The notes: generated by a model not told the origin, from the letters alone. Positions 1 to 8,868 are shown, numbered from the stretch's first letter. The stretch is DNA of 64,000 bases from CAWAMR01 sp963783095 (GCA_963783095.1 CAWAMR010000018.1:292023-356022), one strand, 5' to 3'. Program-made: numbers and translations.

Positions 1-919
1 CGATCCCCGTTGCCGGCGGGACATGCCCGATGCACTTGACGACGATCCAGCCGAGACCTTGTAGCTGCTGAAGGGCACTGACCTGTCCTACTTTCAGATC
101 GAATGCGATCTTCTCCATCCTGTCGTCTTTGACGACCGAGAAATGAGCGATCGGTTCGATCTCACCGGCGTGCGCTGCCAGGACGGTATCTCTCTGCTTG
201 GTGGCAACCTCGTCGAATTCCTTGTCGCCCTTGATGAGCTGGCCGTAAACGCGCAGTGCCTCTCGGTGAACCCTCGTTGCTTCCTCCTGGGCCGCTTTCG
301 GGTCTTTGAGAGCGTAGTTCACGGGCCAGATAATGATCTTGCAGCGAACCTTTTTGCCATAGCGATTTTCGTAGATTTGATGAAGCTCTTCCTGGGTCAC
401 TTGAATACGATCGCGACAGAGCTTGGCCAGCATCAGACGGGGACGGATGACGTCGAGCCGCCATTCGTTAAGCGTTTTTCCATAGCGCTGTTTCAGGATG
501 GTTTTGATGAAATCCGCCTTGCCGATGCCGACGCGCTTACAATCCTCCTCGATCTGGGCGTCTACTTCCTGCCAGGTGACCTCGACACCTCGTTTGGCAC
601 AGTTCATCTCGATGATCCGGCGATTGACGAAGGTTTCCACCTGGTCCGGACCAAAAAGACTGATAAAGTACTCGCCAAATTCTTCCCGAGTAATGGGGAT
701 GTTGACCCCGGCATCTTTGTCTCGGATGTAGGCTATGGCGCGCCTGGTATCGATCGCCGGCTGCGTTGCGGATGCGGTGTTGTTCATCGGCTGCACCTGC
801 TGAGCGGCCAGAGGAACATCGGTTCGGGCATGTCCCCACCAGAATCCGATGCCCACCAGCGTGAATGCCCCCAAAGGATAAACCCAACTGCGGGCGAATG
901 TTCGCAATATCGATCGCAT
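1..919 (-). CDS. SurA/PpiC-type peptidyl-prolyl isomerase, C-terminus beyond window edge
   Basis: Reading the minus strand from an ATG at 919 gives an uninterrupted frame of about 306 codons that runs off the window at base 1. It starts with a short cytoplasmic stretch and one membrane segment or uncleaved signal (residues ~10-28), then a low-complexity linker, then a helical SurA-like N-terminal region (about residues 65-190). The visible end has the parvulin-like pattern LKVGQVSALQ followed by GWIVVKC, which fits the end of a PpiC rotamase domain. The likely role is periplasmic folding of exported proteins. The open frames on the opposite strand here are shadows. The upstream side is occupied by ISKra4-type element A, whose left end lies about 105 bp from the start codon, so the native promoter may have been displaced. 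Family call is by pattern; only part of the protein is visible. Confidence 0.75.
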   Translation of the reverse strand, partial: MRSILRTFARSWVYPLGAFTLVGIGFWWGHARTDVPLAAQQVQPMNNTASATQPAIDTRRAIAYIRDKDAGVNIPITREEFGEYFISLFGPDQVETFVNRRIIEMNCAKRGVEVTWQEVDAQIEEDCKRVGIGKADFIKTILKQRYGKTLNEWRLDVIRPRLMLAKLCRDRIQVTQEELHQIYENRYGKKVRCKIIIWPVNYALKDPKAAQEEATRVHREALRVYGQLIKGDKEFDEVATKQRDTVLAAHAGEIEPIAHFSVVKDDRMEKIAFDLKVGQVSALQQLQGLGWIVVKCIGHVPPATGI

Positions 920-1050
920 GATGATCCCCTCCGATTCCACGACAGGAAAGAGTTCCCGATAAACGCAGGGGTATAGTGTTTTTTGAGTAAGAGAGCAAGT
1001 GGGAAATCACGGCGAGTTGCGTGGGGTGTAACCAGATTCTCTGGGGGTGA

Positions 1051-2115
1051 TCAGGCGGCCAGTGCCCAATAGGGTTCCCATTGGGATGTATGCCGGACGC
1101 ACACCAGACTGGCCATAGGTCGTACATTGCCTATATTCCATCCAGCGCCCCGACGCTTCAGACGCAGGCCCAGGGTCTTCGCCTCACCTTCGACTTGGCC
1201 GCTGCCAATCGCTTGACCCGCTTGCAATCGTTGGACGTAGTTCACACGGTTCATGTGTTTCGAGAAATAGCCGATCAGACGCTCCGTTGCTTTACGACGA
1301 CGTTCGCGTTCCGATTCGTCGGCGACTCCAAGCAGTTCATTCACCCACTGACAGACGCCTGCCCAACCTTGACGAATCAACAAACCGCGGGCGTGCTTAT
1401 ACGCGTCTTTGGCTTCGCTGGTCTCTTCGCCGTAGACGCGTTTGGCGCACTTACTCAGGTGCTGACAGGCATGATAGAAGTCGAGCGTTTGCAGACACCC
1501 GGTGAGCGTTCGCTGCACCGCTTTCCAGATCCAACTGGCACCGTCCGCCAAGACGTGCACCGCCGCCCAGCACGTCACTCCCAGCCGACGTAAGCGTGGC
1601 CGCCAAGTCTTGCGAAACTCCTTGGCTGTGGCGATCATCGCAAACGCCAGTACCATGGTCGCTGCCGGCAAACGCTGCTTCTTCCAATGGTCCGGCGATG
1701 TCGGCTCGCCTGCTTCTCGCTTGGAAACCACCGCGATTTTCAAGTCTTTCCAGCCTTCTTCACGCGTGTTGACCTTGCCCGCGTCGGTCGTGAACTCGAC
1801 TTCCCCCGCCGCTTTTTGGAAAACTTCTTCGCTGGTAGTGTCTTCGGCTTGAAACCAAGCCATGTCTTTAGCGTGGCCCTCCACCGCCTTCCGCACCGTC
1901 TCGGGGCAAAGGTCCACTCCCAACATCTCATGCATGTGCTCGCTGGCGGACGCGAACGACATGTCTGCCGCCAGACGGCAACAGTGCTTCCGCACGGTCT
2001 TGCTGTAGCGCCGTCCCTCCACGCCCAAGAGGGCATCGGCCGCATAGGATCCATCGCCGCCGCACATGCACTTCCAGTAACGGCGTTCGAAGACCACCTC
2101 TCCGACAGCGCTCAT
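1051..2115 (-). CDS. ISKra4-type transposase, catalytic frame (ORF2) of element A
   Basis: The 354-residue frame shows a DDE-type arrangement: TTDAGK (D), LADGASWIW (D) and GSGQVEGEAK (E), with a C-terminal GxxW region. It begins at an ATG overlapping the TGA of the upstream frame by one base (TGATG), but the open frame extends further upstream. Reading from the A7G4 tract at 2181-2191 after a -1 slip gives GAPIRVCECGRKKENRG and later YWKCMCGG, a CxC...CxC zinc ribbon that the two frames alone do not contain. I therefore infer that the working transposase is an ORF1-ORF2 fusion made by -1 frameshifting; independent translation from 2115 is the alternative. Function is cut-out or copy-out transposition of element A and possibly of its MITEs. 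Confidence 0.88.
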   Translation of the reverse strand: MSAVGEVVFERRYWKCMCGGDGSYAADALLGVEGRRYSKTVRKHCCRLAADMSFASASEHMHEMLGVDLCPETVRKAVEGHAKDMAWFQAEDTTSEEVFQKAAGEVEFTTDAGKVNTREEGWKDLKIAVVSKREAGEPTSPDHWKKQRLPAATMVLAFAMIATAKEFRKTWRPRLRRLGVTCWAAVHVLADGASWIWKAVQRTLTGCLQTLDFYHACQHLSKCAKRVYGEETSEAKDAYKHARGLLIRQGWAGVCQWVNELLGVADESERERRRKATERLIGYFSKHMNRVNYVQRLQAGQAIGSGQVEGEAKTLGLRLKRRGAGWNIGNVRPMASLVCVRHTSQWEPYWALAA

Positions 2116-2402
2116 CAGTCGGCGTTCTTTGGGACCTCGGTTTTCTTTCTTGCGGCCGCACTCGCAGACACGGATCGGCGCCCCTTTTTTTCGGCGGTCT
2201 CGATTCTTCGAGCCACCGCATCGGAGAGCACATGGGCTTGAAATGTTCGCCCTTTCTCAACCACCGCATCTTCGCAGGCATCGAAAACCGTCCCATCGGG
2301 CGCAGTCAACGCAAGCTGCTCCATTTCCTCAACCAGCGCCAACGCTCGCCGGACAATACCTTCGTGCTTCGGGTCCACTTCAATCGTCACTCTGGTGCCC
2401 AT
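2115..2402 (-). CDS. ISKra4-type transposase N-terminal frame (ORF1) of element A
   Basis: A 95-residue frame starting MGTRVTIEVDPKHEGIVRR, predicted mostly helical, that makes the N-terminus of the transposase. Near its end the codons GAA AAA AAG GGG form an in-phase A AAA AAG heptamer (plus-strand bases 2181-2191), the classic -1 slippery sequence. The frame then runs on to a TGA that overlaps the ATG of the catalytic frame. The equivalent frame in element B has the same length, the same slippery site and the same 287-nt offset between the two frames, so the arrangement is conserved, not an accident of sequencing. Confidence 0.82.
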   Translation of the reverse strand: MGTRVTIEVDPKHEGIVRRALALVEEMEQLALTAPDGTVFDACEDAVVEKGRTFQAHVLSDAVARRIETAEKKGRRSVSASAAARKKTEVPKNAD

Positions 2403-2617
2403 ATAACATCCTTGTTAAGGGGTGAGTAATTCAGTTACCCCTCACTTACCTAAATTCCCCGAACACCACCAGAGAAGTTGGCTACACCCGTTGCGTGGAG
2501 GGTGCAGCAACGATTCTTGGAGTCTCGCTTCGATGAACGTTGAGAGTGGGGTTGCTGGAAAAATGGGGGATTTGGTAGAACCTACATCAACTCACCCCCT
2601 TACTTGGGAAGGATCCC

Positions 2618-2908
2618 ATGACCCCGACTACCTTCACGTTCACCGACCCGACCGAAATCTTGTTGATCGAACAAGCCCTTGGGTTCGTCCGCGAACTCAA
2701 GAAAACGTCCAATTCTTCCCCGGATGGCCAAGTGCTTCACAACGTCGAAAGTTTTTGTTTGAAGCAGGGTCGCGAATTTCTTCGCCAAGCCATGACGACC
2801 ATCCTACAGTCTGAGGCCCCTGAGGTCGAAAAAAAGGGGTACCGGCGCGAGTTTGCTGCTGTGGATTCCGACGCGATAACAAAGGTCGCCACGATCAGCA
2901 AATCTTGA
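2618..2908 (+). CDS. ISKra4-type transposase N-terminal frame (ORF1) of element B
   Basis: A 96-residue frame starting MTPTTFTFTDPTEILLIEQ. It has the same layout as the ORF1 of element A: a helical N-terminus, then codons GAA AAA AAG GGG at 2828-2839 forming an in-phase A AAA AAG slippery heptamer. After a -1 slip the reading continues GVPARVCCCGFRRDNKG and on to HLVCIQC, a zinc-ribbon pattern equivalent to that of element A. I infer that a fused product is the real transposase. Confidence 0.8.
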   Translation: MTPTTFTFTDPTEILLIEQALGFVRELKKTSNSSPDGQVLHNVESFCLKQGREFLRQAMTTILQSEAPEVEKKGYRREFAAVDSDAITKVATISKS

Positions 2909-3956
2909 CCGCACTGGGCCGAATCAAACTCTCTCGCCTTCATCTCGTTTGCATTCAATGTCGCGATTCCGTCCAACCGCTAGACGACCGAATCGGCTTG
3001 ACCGATAGCCTCACCCGTGAAGCACGCCGATTACTCTGTTTGGCCGGAGCAAGCTGGTCGTTTGACACCGCCAGCGGCGTTTGCAGGAGTTCTGTGGAAT
3101 CGAAGCCAGCCACGAATACATCCGCAAAGTCAGCGAGGCCGCAGGCCAGAAAATGACGCAATGGATGGAGCAATCCCCTGTCGCTACCGAAGACTTTCCG
3201 AAGGCTACTGGCGAAGTGGAATTTGAGACCGATGCTACCAAGGTCAATACTTTGGAAGGTTGGAAAGACATGAAAATCGCGATCTTTGCCAAGCGAGAAC
3301 CTGGCGAACCGGTCGAGACGGCAAAATGGGACGACCGAAAACTTCCGGCACCGACCGCTTGGTTTGCTTTCAGTCGAATCGAAGAATCCACCAGCTTTGC
3401 GGCGAACTGGGGATCAACAGCCCAACGTTTGGGAATCGATCCGTTATCCGGAAAATTGACAATCCTCGGCGACGGTGCCGACTGGATTTGGAATCGAACG
3501 AGCGAACAGTTCCCCGGTTCGACAGGAGTACTCGATATCTACCACGCTTTGGAATACGTTTGCGACGGGGCGAAATTAATCTTCGGAGAAGGGACGCCAC
3601 TCACCCAAGAGTATTCGGATCGAGGACGCGAATTGTTACTGTCCGATGGCTACGTCGGCATCACCCAATGGGTCGGTGAGATGTTGGGGGCCACACCGAT
3701 GGGCGGTGACGGTGCCAGTTTGGGCGGGGTTCTCAATTACTTGGCAGGTCATAAAGAACGATTGAATTATGCGGTTCGTCTGTACCGAGGCCAATCGATC
3801 GGCAGCGGCATGGTGGAGGGAGCGGCTAAAAATATGATCGGACGTCGGCTCAAAGCCAACAATGCCGAATGGACCGTCGATAACGTGGGGAAGATGGCAG
3901 GATTGTGTAGTGGGATGTACAGCGGATGCTGGGATCGTTTCTGGGAACAGAACTGA
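2905..3956 (+). pseudogene. ISKra4-type transposase, catalytic frame (ORF2) of element B, broken by one frame change
   Basis: The frame entered after the ORF1 slip runs through DDRIGLTDSLTREARRLL and GASWSFDTAS, then the protein continues in another frame from about 3077 (LQEFCGIEASHEYIRKVSE) to the stop at 3956. The second part has the DDE landmarks ETDATKVN, LGDGADWIWN and GSGMVEGAAK, matching element A in order and spacing. A single missing or extra base near 3070-3080 explains the break. Either the copy is dead or this is one of the many indel errors seen across the window. TTG at 2905 overlaps the ORF1 stop, so coupled initiation is also possible. Confidence 0.8.
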
Positions 3957-4010
3957 CCTGACCGTGAGGCAACTCCAAGAATCGTTGTTGCACCCTGCGT
4001 GGAAGCAAAC

Positions 4011-4064
4011 CGCATTTACGTGGGATAGGCGTCTCGCGCGAGACGCCTATCCCACGTAAATGCG
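4011..4064. repeat. Perfect 54-bp palindrome, possible bidirectional terminator
   Basis: Bases 4011-4037 are the exact reverse complement of 4038-4064 (arm CGCATTTACGTGGGATAGGC then GTCTCGC). It lies 9 bp before the stop codon end of the convergent LRR lipoprotein gene. No T-run follows on either side, so it may be a dispersed palindrome as much as a terminator. Confidence 0.7.
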
Positions 4065-4072
4065 CTCGGGAA

Positions 4073-4690
4073 CTACTTCTTTTGGGGGTAAAAGTCGGCG
4101 ATTTGTACTTTCGGCAAGGATTGCAATGATGCCATGCCGGCCGGCGTCAGTTTTGACGGGTCGATTCTCAATTGCGACAAATTCACCAGCGTTCTCCACT
4201 CCTGTACAACCGCATCCGTGACGAGGGGGTATTCGATGGCGATCGATTCCAACTGAATCACGCGAGCCAGTTGCTTGAGTTCGTTTTCTGAAACATCGTT
4301 GGTCTGGATCGTAATCCGGCGGAGCGTGGGTATATTTTTCAAATTCGCCAGCGTTCCATCCTCGATTGGCGCACCGTAAAACGTGAGCTGCCGAAGCGCC
4401 GGCAACCCTGCCAATGTTTGAGAGGCTTCCCCGGTGAATGGAGATTTATAAAGCACTGCCCATTCGATCGGTTTGTTATTGTTTGCCTGCTCATCGGAGA
4501 ACTGAAATCCCATCTTCCTGAGCTTGTCGCACGTCTGAGCCACATCGGCGGGCGCGGCGAATGGCGGCTTTTCCTGCTGTCCGTTACTTTCGGATGTGAG
4601 CGCTGGTGCCTGTCCTGATTTGAGGCTTGGGGACGATTTCTTGTTGCACGCCGCCAGCAGAAACATCGCTAATAAGCCAAGTGCTTTCAT
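4073..4690 (-). CDS. Leucine-rich-repeat-like lipoprotein
   Basis: I start the gene at the ATG at 4690, which has GGAGGA seven bases upstream and gives a clean lipoprotein signal (MKALGLLAMFLLAACNKK; lipobox LAAC). The longer upstream frame lacks these. The mature part, about 185 residues, has irregular leucine-rich units such as LPALRQLTFYGAPIEDGTLANLKNIPTLRRITI, here quoted only in part in meaning: repeats of about 23 residues ending in xLxxLxxL. Such short LRR lipoproteins are common in planctomycetes and probably act at the cell envelope in protein contacts; no enzymatic motif is visible. It is transcribed toward the palindrome at 4011-4064. Another LRR protein of this style is at 25386-26483. 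Confidence 0.78.
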   Translation of the reverse strand: MKALGLLAMFLLAACNKKSSPSLKSGQAPALTSESNGQQEKPPFAAPADVAQTCDKLRKMGFQFSDEQANNNKPIEWAVLYKSPFTGEASQTLAGLPALRQLTFYGAPIEDGTLANLKNIPTLRRITIQTNDVSENELKQLARVIQLESIAIEYPLVTDAVVQEWRTLVNLSQLRIDPSKLTPAGMASLQSLPKVQIADFYPQKK

Positions 4691-4918
4691 ATTGGTCCTC
4701 CAACGGTCAAAGAATTTATCCCGCTCGCCTTGCGCCGCGACGCCCAACCAGTAGGCACATTGCACCGATAGCGACCGATCCGAGAATCCCGGCCTCAATA
4801 CATAACTCGTGGAGCCTGTCGATCCCGACCAGGTAAAGCAAATCGACCCATAACGGCTTTCACCGCCAGTCCTGGCCCCATGTGAAACAATGTGAACGGC
4901 ATCGGATTGGCTACTCGG

Positions 4919-5887
4919 TTACGGTCCCACGATCCCAAAGCGCTGGGCAAATGCCACCAGATCGTGAGGCCCGACATTCCCACCACACAATAAGATCACA
5001 ATCTTTTCACCGGGTTTGAAGCTGCCTCGATGCCGTTGAGCGGCAACCAGACAACAAGCCGCTGCCGGCTCGACGAGATACTTGCAACGCTCCAGAATCT
5101 GAAACAGCGCCTTCACCGTCTCGCCGTCCTCGACGACGATCACATCCTCGACATATTCCTTGACCGAGCGATACGTGAAGTCCGAAACCTTTGGTGCCCC
5201 AAGCGTCCGTGCAATCGACGTGATCGCCGGCAACTCGACCGGATGGCCGGCAGCACTAGCCTTGGCCATCGCATCAGCTCCGTTCGTTTCAACGCCGATG
5301 ATCCGGATGTTCGAGCGGATCGTTCGCATCACTTGTGCGATCCCCGCGATCAGTCCACCGCCGCCGATGCTGATGTAGACTCGATCCACATCGGGCAAAT
5401 CCTCCAGAATCTCCAGGCCGATCGTGCCTTGGCCGGCCGCGATGAGCGGATCGTCGAAGGGGTGAACCATGACACGTCCCGCAGCGCGAAGTCGATCCGC
5501 TTCCGCAAAGGCAGCGGCGATATCGGGAACGAGAACAACTTCTGCTCCATAACCGCGCGTCGCTTCGACGTAGTTTCTCGGTGTCGAAGCGGGCATTACC
5601 AGCGTGGCCGAGATACCAAGCTCCCTGGCGGCATAGCCGACCCCCTGAGCATGATTGCCGCCGCTCACGGCGACAACACCCCGAGCGCGATCTTCAGCGC
5701 TCAGCGATAGCATCTTGTTGAAGGCTCCGCGCGGTTTGAAGGAGCCGGTCTTTTGCAGACATTCGAGTTTCAGATAGACCGAGACCCCGAGATTTTCGGT
5801 CAAGGTGCGCGATGACACCAATGGCGTCCGATGGACGTAGCCTCGCAAACGATTCTGAGCCTGGTAAATCATATCGGTCGTGAGCAT
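4919..5887 (-). CDS. Threonine/serine dehydratase (PLP fold type II)
   Basis: 322 residues, intact. The PLP lysine is in GSFKPRGAFNK (residues ~48-58), the cofactor-phosphate or substrate loop is SGGNHAQG (~77-84), and the glycine-rich phosphate-binding loop is SIGGGGLIAG (~173-182). A C-terminal serine/glycine stretch LLCGGNVG closes the active site. It lacks the C-terminal ACT regulatory domain of biosynthetic IlvA, so it is the short catabolic (TdcB-like) or serine-racemase-like type. The reaction would be deamination of threonine to 2-oxobutanoate, or of serine to pyruvate. It stands alone on the minus strand; upstream lies a palindromic repeat and then the divergent sucC. Confidence 0.9.
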   Translation of the reverse strand: MLTTDMIYQAQNRLRGYVHRTPLVSSRTLTENLGVSVYLKLECLQKTGSFKPRGAFNKMLSLSAEDRARGVVAVSGGNHAQGVGYAARELGISATLVMPASTPRNYVEATRGYGAEVVLVPDIAAAFAEADRLRAAGRVMVHPFDDPLIAAGQGTIGLEILEDLPDVDRVYISIGGGGLIAGIAQVMRTIRSNIRIIGVETNGADAMAKASAAGHPVELPAITSIARTLGAPKVSDFTYRSVKEYVEDVIVVEDGETVKALFQILERCKYLVEPAAACCLVAAQRHRGSFKPGEKIVILLCGGNVGPHDLVAFAQRFGIVGP

Positions 5888-5940
5888 TCAGAAGCCTCTC
5901 AATATCGATTTCCCAGTTCCAGTCGCAAGAAAATTATGCT

Positions 5941-6100
5941 ATGGCTCGCCGGAGGCGAGCGTCGGGGCGTCAGCCCGACGTGGCTACCAGCGCCGGTGGT
6001 CTTGTTTTTTCCGTGATTCGAGCATGCGGACAGTGGACGGGCGCACCGGGGGTGGCAGCCACGTCGGGCTAACGCCCCGACGCTCGCCTACGGCGAGCAT
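5941..6100. repeat. Long imperfect inverted repeat (GGCGAGCGTCGGGGCG family)
   Basis: The left arm (from 5944) reads GCTCGCCggAGGCGAGCGTC then GGGGCGTCAGCCCGACGTGG; the right arm (to 6099) is its near reverse complement, CCACGTCGGGCTAACGCCCC then GACGCTCGCC. It fills the divergent gap between the dehydratase and sucC. The same arm motif reappears inside the MITE at 11753-12027. Confidence 0.75.
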
Positions 6101-6214
6101 CATTAACGGGTTGGTTGGCCACTGTCCCTCCTTCGTATATCGATCCTATTTGTCGATGCTGCACTATGCCAATATAAACTCCTGCACGTTGTTCCCTCGG
6201 CGAGACCATCCTCC

Positions 6215-7439
6215 ATGAAGATTCACGAATATCAGGCCAAGGCGATTCTTGCAGCAGCCGGCGCTCCTGTTCCTCAAGGTATCGTTGTCAACTCTCCCCA
6301 AGAGGCGGTTGCCGCATTCGATAAGCTGGGCGGCGTCCCGGTGGTGCTCAAGGCCCAGATTCACGCCGGCGGCCGGGGTGAAGGACGGTTCAAAGGGTAT
6401 GATTACGGTGGTGAAACCGATCCCAAAAAGCAATGGGGCGGCGTGAAGTTTCTCACCAAGCGCAAGGCCGTCGCCTCCGTAGCCGAGGTCATGTTCACTC
6501 ACATCCTGGTTTCCAAACAGACCGGCGCGGAAGGAAAGAAGATCCTCAAGCTCCTCGTCGTCGATGCGGGCCCAAAGATCGCCAAAGAGCTTTACGTCGG
6601 TATCGTTCTGCGATCGCGCCAAAGGCATGCCGGTGTTGATGGGTTGTGCCGAGGGCGGTGTTGAAATCGAGGAAGTTGCCGCTCATACACCGGAGAAGAT
6701 TCTCAAGATTCATATTGCCCCGGAAACGGGCCTGCAGCCGTTCCAGGCTCGAAGATTGGCGTTCGATCTCGGTTTTACCGGCGATCAAGTGCCCAAGGCC
6801 GAAGCGATTATCATGGCGCTGGCAAAAGTTTACTTTGCCAAGGATTGCACGCTCGCGGAGATTAACCCGCTGGTCGTCCGCGAAAACGGAGCGGTGGAAG
6901 TTCTCGATGCCAAGATCGATTTCGACGACAATGCCCTCTTTCGCCACAAGGATATTCAGGAACTGCGCGACCTGACCGAAGAAAATCCGGTCGAGATTCG
7001 CGCGGCCAAGGCGAACCTCAACTTCATTCAACTCGACGGCAACATCGGCTGCCTTGTGAACGGTGCCGGGCTGGCGATGGGAACGATGGACATCATCAAA
7101 CATCATGGCGGGCAGCCTGCAAACTTTCTCGATGTCGGCGGCGGCGTTACTTCGGAAGGCGCAAGCGAAGCCTTCCGGATTATTCTGTCCGATCCGAAGG
7201 TGAAGGGGATTCTGGTCAACATCTTCGGCGGCATCGCCAAGTGCGATCTGATCGCCGATGCCCTTGTGAAAGCGGGCCGGGAAGTTGGTTTCAAAGTTCC
7301 GGTGGTGGTTCGACTGGAAGGAACCAACTCCGCCAAGGCGAGAGAGATTCTCAAAGGCGTGCAAACCGAGTTACCCATGATTCAGTCGGCTTCCGATCTG
7401 ACCGAGGCAGCGAAACTGGTCGTAGCCGCTGCGAAGTGA
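6215..7439 (+). CDS. sucC: Succinate-CoA ligase beta subunit (one frame change)
   Basis: Starts MKIHEYQAKAILAAAGAPVP, the normal SucC N-terminus, and ends about where expected for the ~390-residue family. It contains the ATP-grasp region with HAGGRGEGRFKG, the metal/ATP site segment EINPLVV, and the C-terminal CoA-ligase domain with GAGLAMGTMD and NIFGGIAKCD. The first frame is good to about 6610 (ELYVGIVL), and the protein resumes as DRAKGMPVLMGCAEGG in the next frame; one extra C in ctg-c-gatcgc explains it. With SucD it interconverts succinyl-CoA and succinate with ATP or GTP formation in the TCA cycle. SucD lies 1.4 kb downstream, separated by two unrelated genes. Likely an assembly indel, not a dead gene. 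Confidence 0.9.
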
Positions 7440-7551
7440 AGTTGGGAAATTCAAGGCAACGGGGTTTTGCCCGAATTCACTTGCAAGGTTGCCGAATTTT
7501 TTGCCGTCCCGGGCCAGCGCGTAGACCCAGAATAAGCGAATCTCGCCCAGC

Positions 7552-7606
7552 TGTACTCCTCACGCTCCGCGTGAGGACTTTCTTCACGCGGAGCGTGAAG
7601 AGTACA
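7552..7606. repeat. Palindromic repeat, TACTCCTCACGCTCCGCGTG family, copy 1
   Basis: Arm TGTACTCCTCACGCTCCGCG pairs with CGCGGAGCGTGAAGAGTACA across a short centre, and each arm also contains a small hairpin. An almost identical copy lies at 47193-47246. The rest of 7440-7690 holds no gene that I can see. Confidence 0.8.
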
Positions 7607-7690
7607 TTTGAGTCAGCGCTATTGACCAAAACCTCCGCTAGAAAAAAAGGGGTAACGCTCTACCCTCATAAATGACAAAGGTGCAACACG

Positions 7691-8563
7691 ATGTGCGCAG
7701 CGATCGAGTCGGTCGGTGGACGAGGGCTTGCCCCAATGGCGGCTCTGGCCTTGTGCTTCTCTCTCTTGATCGGCTGCGGTGCCAAGCCCGACGGCAAGCC
7801 GAAAGTCGAAAGTTCCAAACCGCCCGTCGTTTCCATTAATGGTGGCGCTACGGGCCAACCGATCGACCCCGCAACCTTGCCTGCTCCCGAAGAATTCGAG
7901 AAGAAGTTTGTCAAAGCTCCCGATGCCAATGATTTGACGCTCGCACTCAAGAAAAAAATCGCCCGTCCTCGGCCTGGTGTCGACGAAGATCAGAAATTGG
8001 GTTACAACCCCGATGCAGTGGATTCGTTTCTCAGGGGCAAATCATTTCCAAACCCACTCGAATTGGTGGCGCGTGCCGGCGAAATCGCCTACTTCAGCGA
8101 TAAGAAGATTCCCAGCTTGTTGAAACTGGTCTATAGCAATGGAGCCGGCTGGAAAGTTGACTGGGTTCATTCCGCACCAAACATCTCGGCGGCGGTTCTC
8201 GATCTCACACCCATCAACCATGTAGTGGTCGCCCCGGCGCGATGTTTCCTGGAGCCGTTGCTGGCGGGTGATCTGGTTCTGGCCGAAGCGAGCATGAGTC
8301 AGGCATGGAAAGTAAGAGTGGCCGGTAGCGATACTCCTTCCGACAAGGCGCTTGGCTATTCGCGTGGCCAACTTCAGACCTATCTTCGCGACTGGAGAGG
8401 TCAACACAAAGCCTATCAAATCACCTCGGCGAATGTCGACACCGATTCGGGAATCGTACAAGGCGAATTCGTGGATATGACCCCGCAGAGATTTACCTTA
8501 AAAGTCATCAAGGAGCCGAGCGGTGAGTGGCTGGTCGATGATTTGAGATTTGAGCAGCAATGA
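7691..8563 (+). CDS. Uncharacterised lipoprotein
   Basis: 290 residues. A hydrophobic segment followed by the lipobox-like LIGCGAKPDG (cysteine at about residue 29) marks a lipoprotein. ATG at 7736 would give a shorter, more typical signal and is a possible start. After a proline/glycine-rich linker the mature protein has a single globular region (about 90-290) ending FTLKVIKEPSGEWLVDDLRF, reminiscent of small alpha/beta domains in secreted proteins but without motifs I recognise. Its stop overlaps the start of the next gene by four bases (ATGA), so the two are probably translated together, and they sit between sucC and sucD on the same strand. No function assigned. Confidence 0.7.
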   Translation: MCAAIESVGGRGLAPMAALALCFSLLIGCGAKPDGKPKVESSKPPVVSINGGATGQPIDPATLPAPEEFEKKFVKAPDANDLTLALKKKIARPRPGVDEDQKLGYNPDAVDSFLRGKSFPNPLELVARAGEIAYFSDKKIPSLLKLVYSNGAGWKVDWVHSAPNISAAVLDLTPINHVVVAPARCFLEPLLAGDLVLAEASMSQAWKVRVAGSDTPSDKALGYSRGQLQTYLRDWRGQHKAYQITSANVDTDSGIVQGEFVDMTPQRFTLKVIKEPSGEWLVDDLRFEQQ

Positions 8564-8868
8564 TTTACAAAGATTCCCTCAATCGACTACATGCTGAGCT
8601 GCGCTTTCGACGCCTCAATCCGTTGTGGGCAAAGCTGGAAATCGCTCTCGGTCTGTTTGGTGTAAGTTGTGGTTTGTTTCTTGGAATCTGGCTTGTGATC
8701 CGTACCGAGATTGAACCGATCATGGTCGCCGGAGCAGTGGTACTTTTCACGCTGGGCGGGTATCTGACGCTGGCCGGGCATCGAAGCCATTTGTATCAAT
8801 CGAATAATTTGTTGACTGCTTACCTGGCGGAATTGATCCGCCGATCATCGGAAAAGGGTTGTTCATGA
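8560..8868 (+). CDS. Small membrane protein, two predicted helices
   Basis: 102 residues with two hydrophobic stretches (about 27-47 LEIALGLFGVSCGLFLGIWL and 54-72 IMVAGAVVLFTLGGYLTLAG). ATGA overlaps couple it to the lipoprotein before it and to sucD after it. This makes a translational chain lipoprotein - membrane protein - sucD. I do not recognise the family. Confidence 0.7.
   Translation: MIYKDSLNRLHAELRFRRLNPLWAKLEIALGLFGVSCGLFLGIWLVIRTEIEPIMVAGAVVLFTLGGYLTLAGHRSHLYQSNNLLTAYLAELIRRSSEKGCS

Larger units (their letters stand above)
1024..2489 (-). mobile_element. ISKra4-type insertion sequence (element A), complete
   Basis: The ends are inverted repeats: GGGTGTAACCAGATTCTCTG at 1024 and, read from the other end, GGGTGTAGCCAACTTCTCTG ending at 2489. 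A perfect 8-bp direct repeat GTTGCGTG flanks it (1016-1023 and 2490-2497). The 1466-bp element carries two overlapping transposase frames on the minus strand. Both ends and the duplication are intact, so it is probably recent and potentially active. Two MITEs in this window (11753-12027 and 16881-17008) share its terminal repeats. Confidence 0.9.
2500..3995 (+). mobile_element. ISKra4-type insertion sequence (element B)
   Basis: Terminal repeats GGGTGCAGCAACGATTCTTG at 2500 and GGGTGCAACAACGATTCTTG read inward from 3995. A perfect 8-bp direct repeat TGCGTGGA flanks it (2492-2499 and 3996-4003). It is 1496 bp, opposite in orientation to element A and clearly a different member of the family. 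Its left duplication overlaps the right duplication of element A, so both elements used the same target. One frame change near 3077 breaks the catalytic frame. Confidence 0.88.

Noticed and set aside
143..976. Plus-strand open frame of 277 codons at the left edge
   Set aside because: It is the antisense of the PpiC-like gene, which has a signal segment and domain-like sequence; the plus frame has none.
2422..2814. Plus-strand frame of 130 codons across the A/B element border
   Set aside because: It spans the end of one element and the start of the next and is out of phase with the ORF1 of element B.
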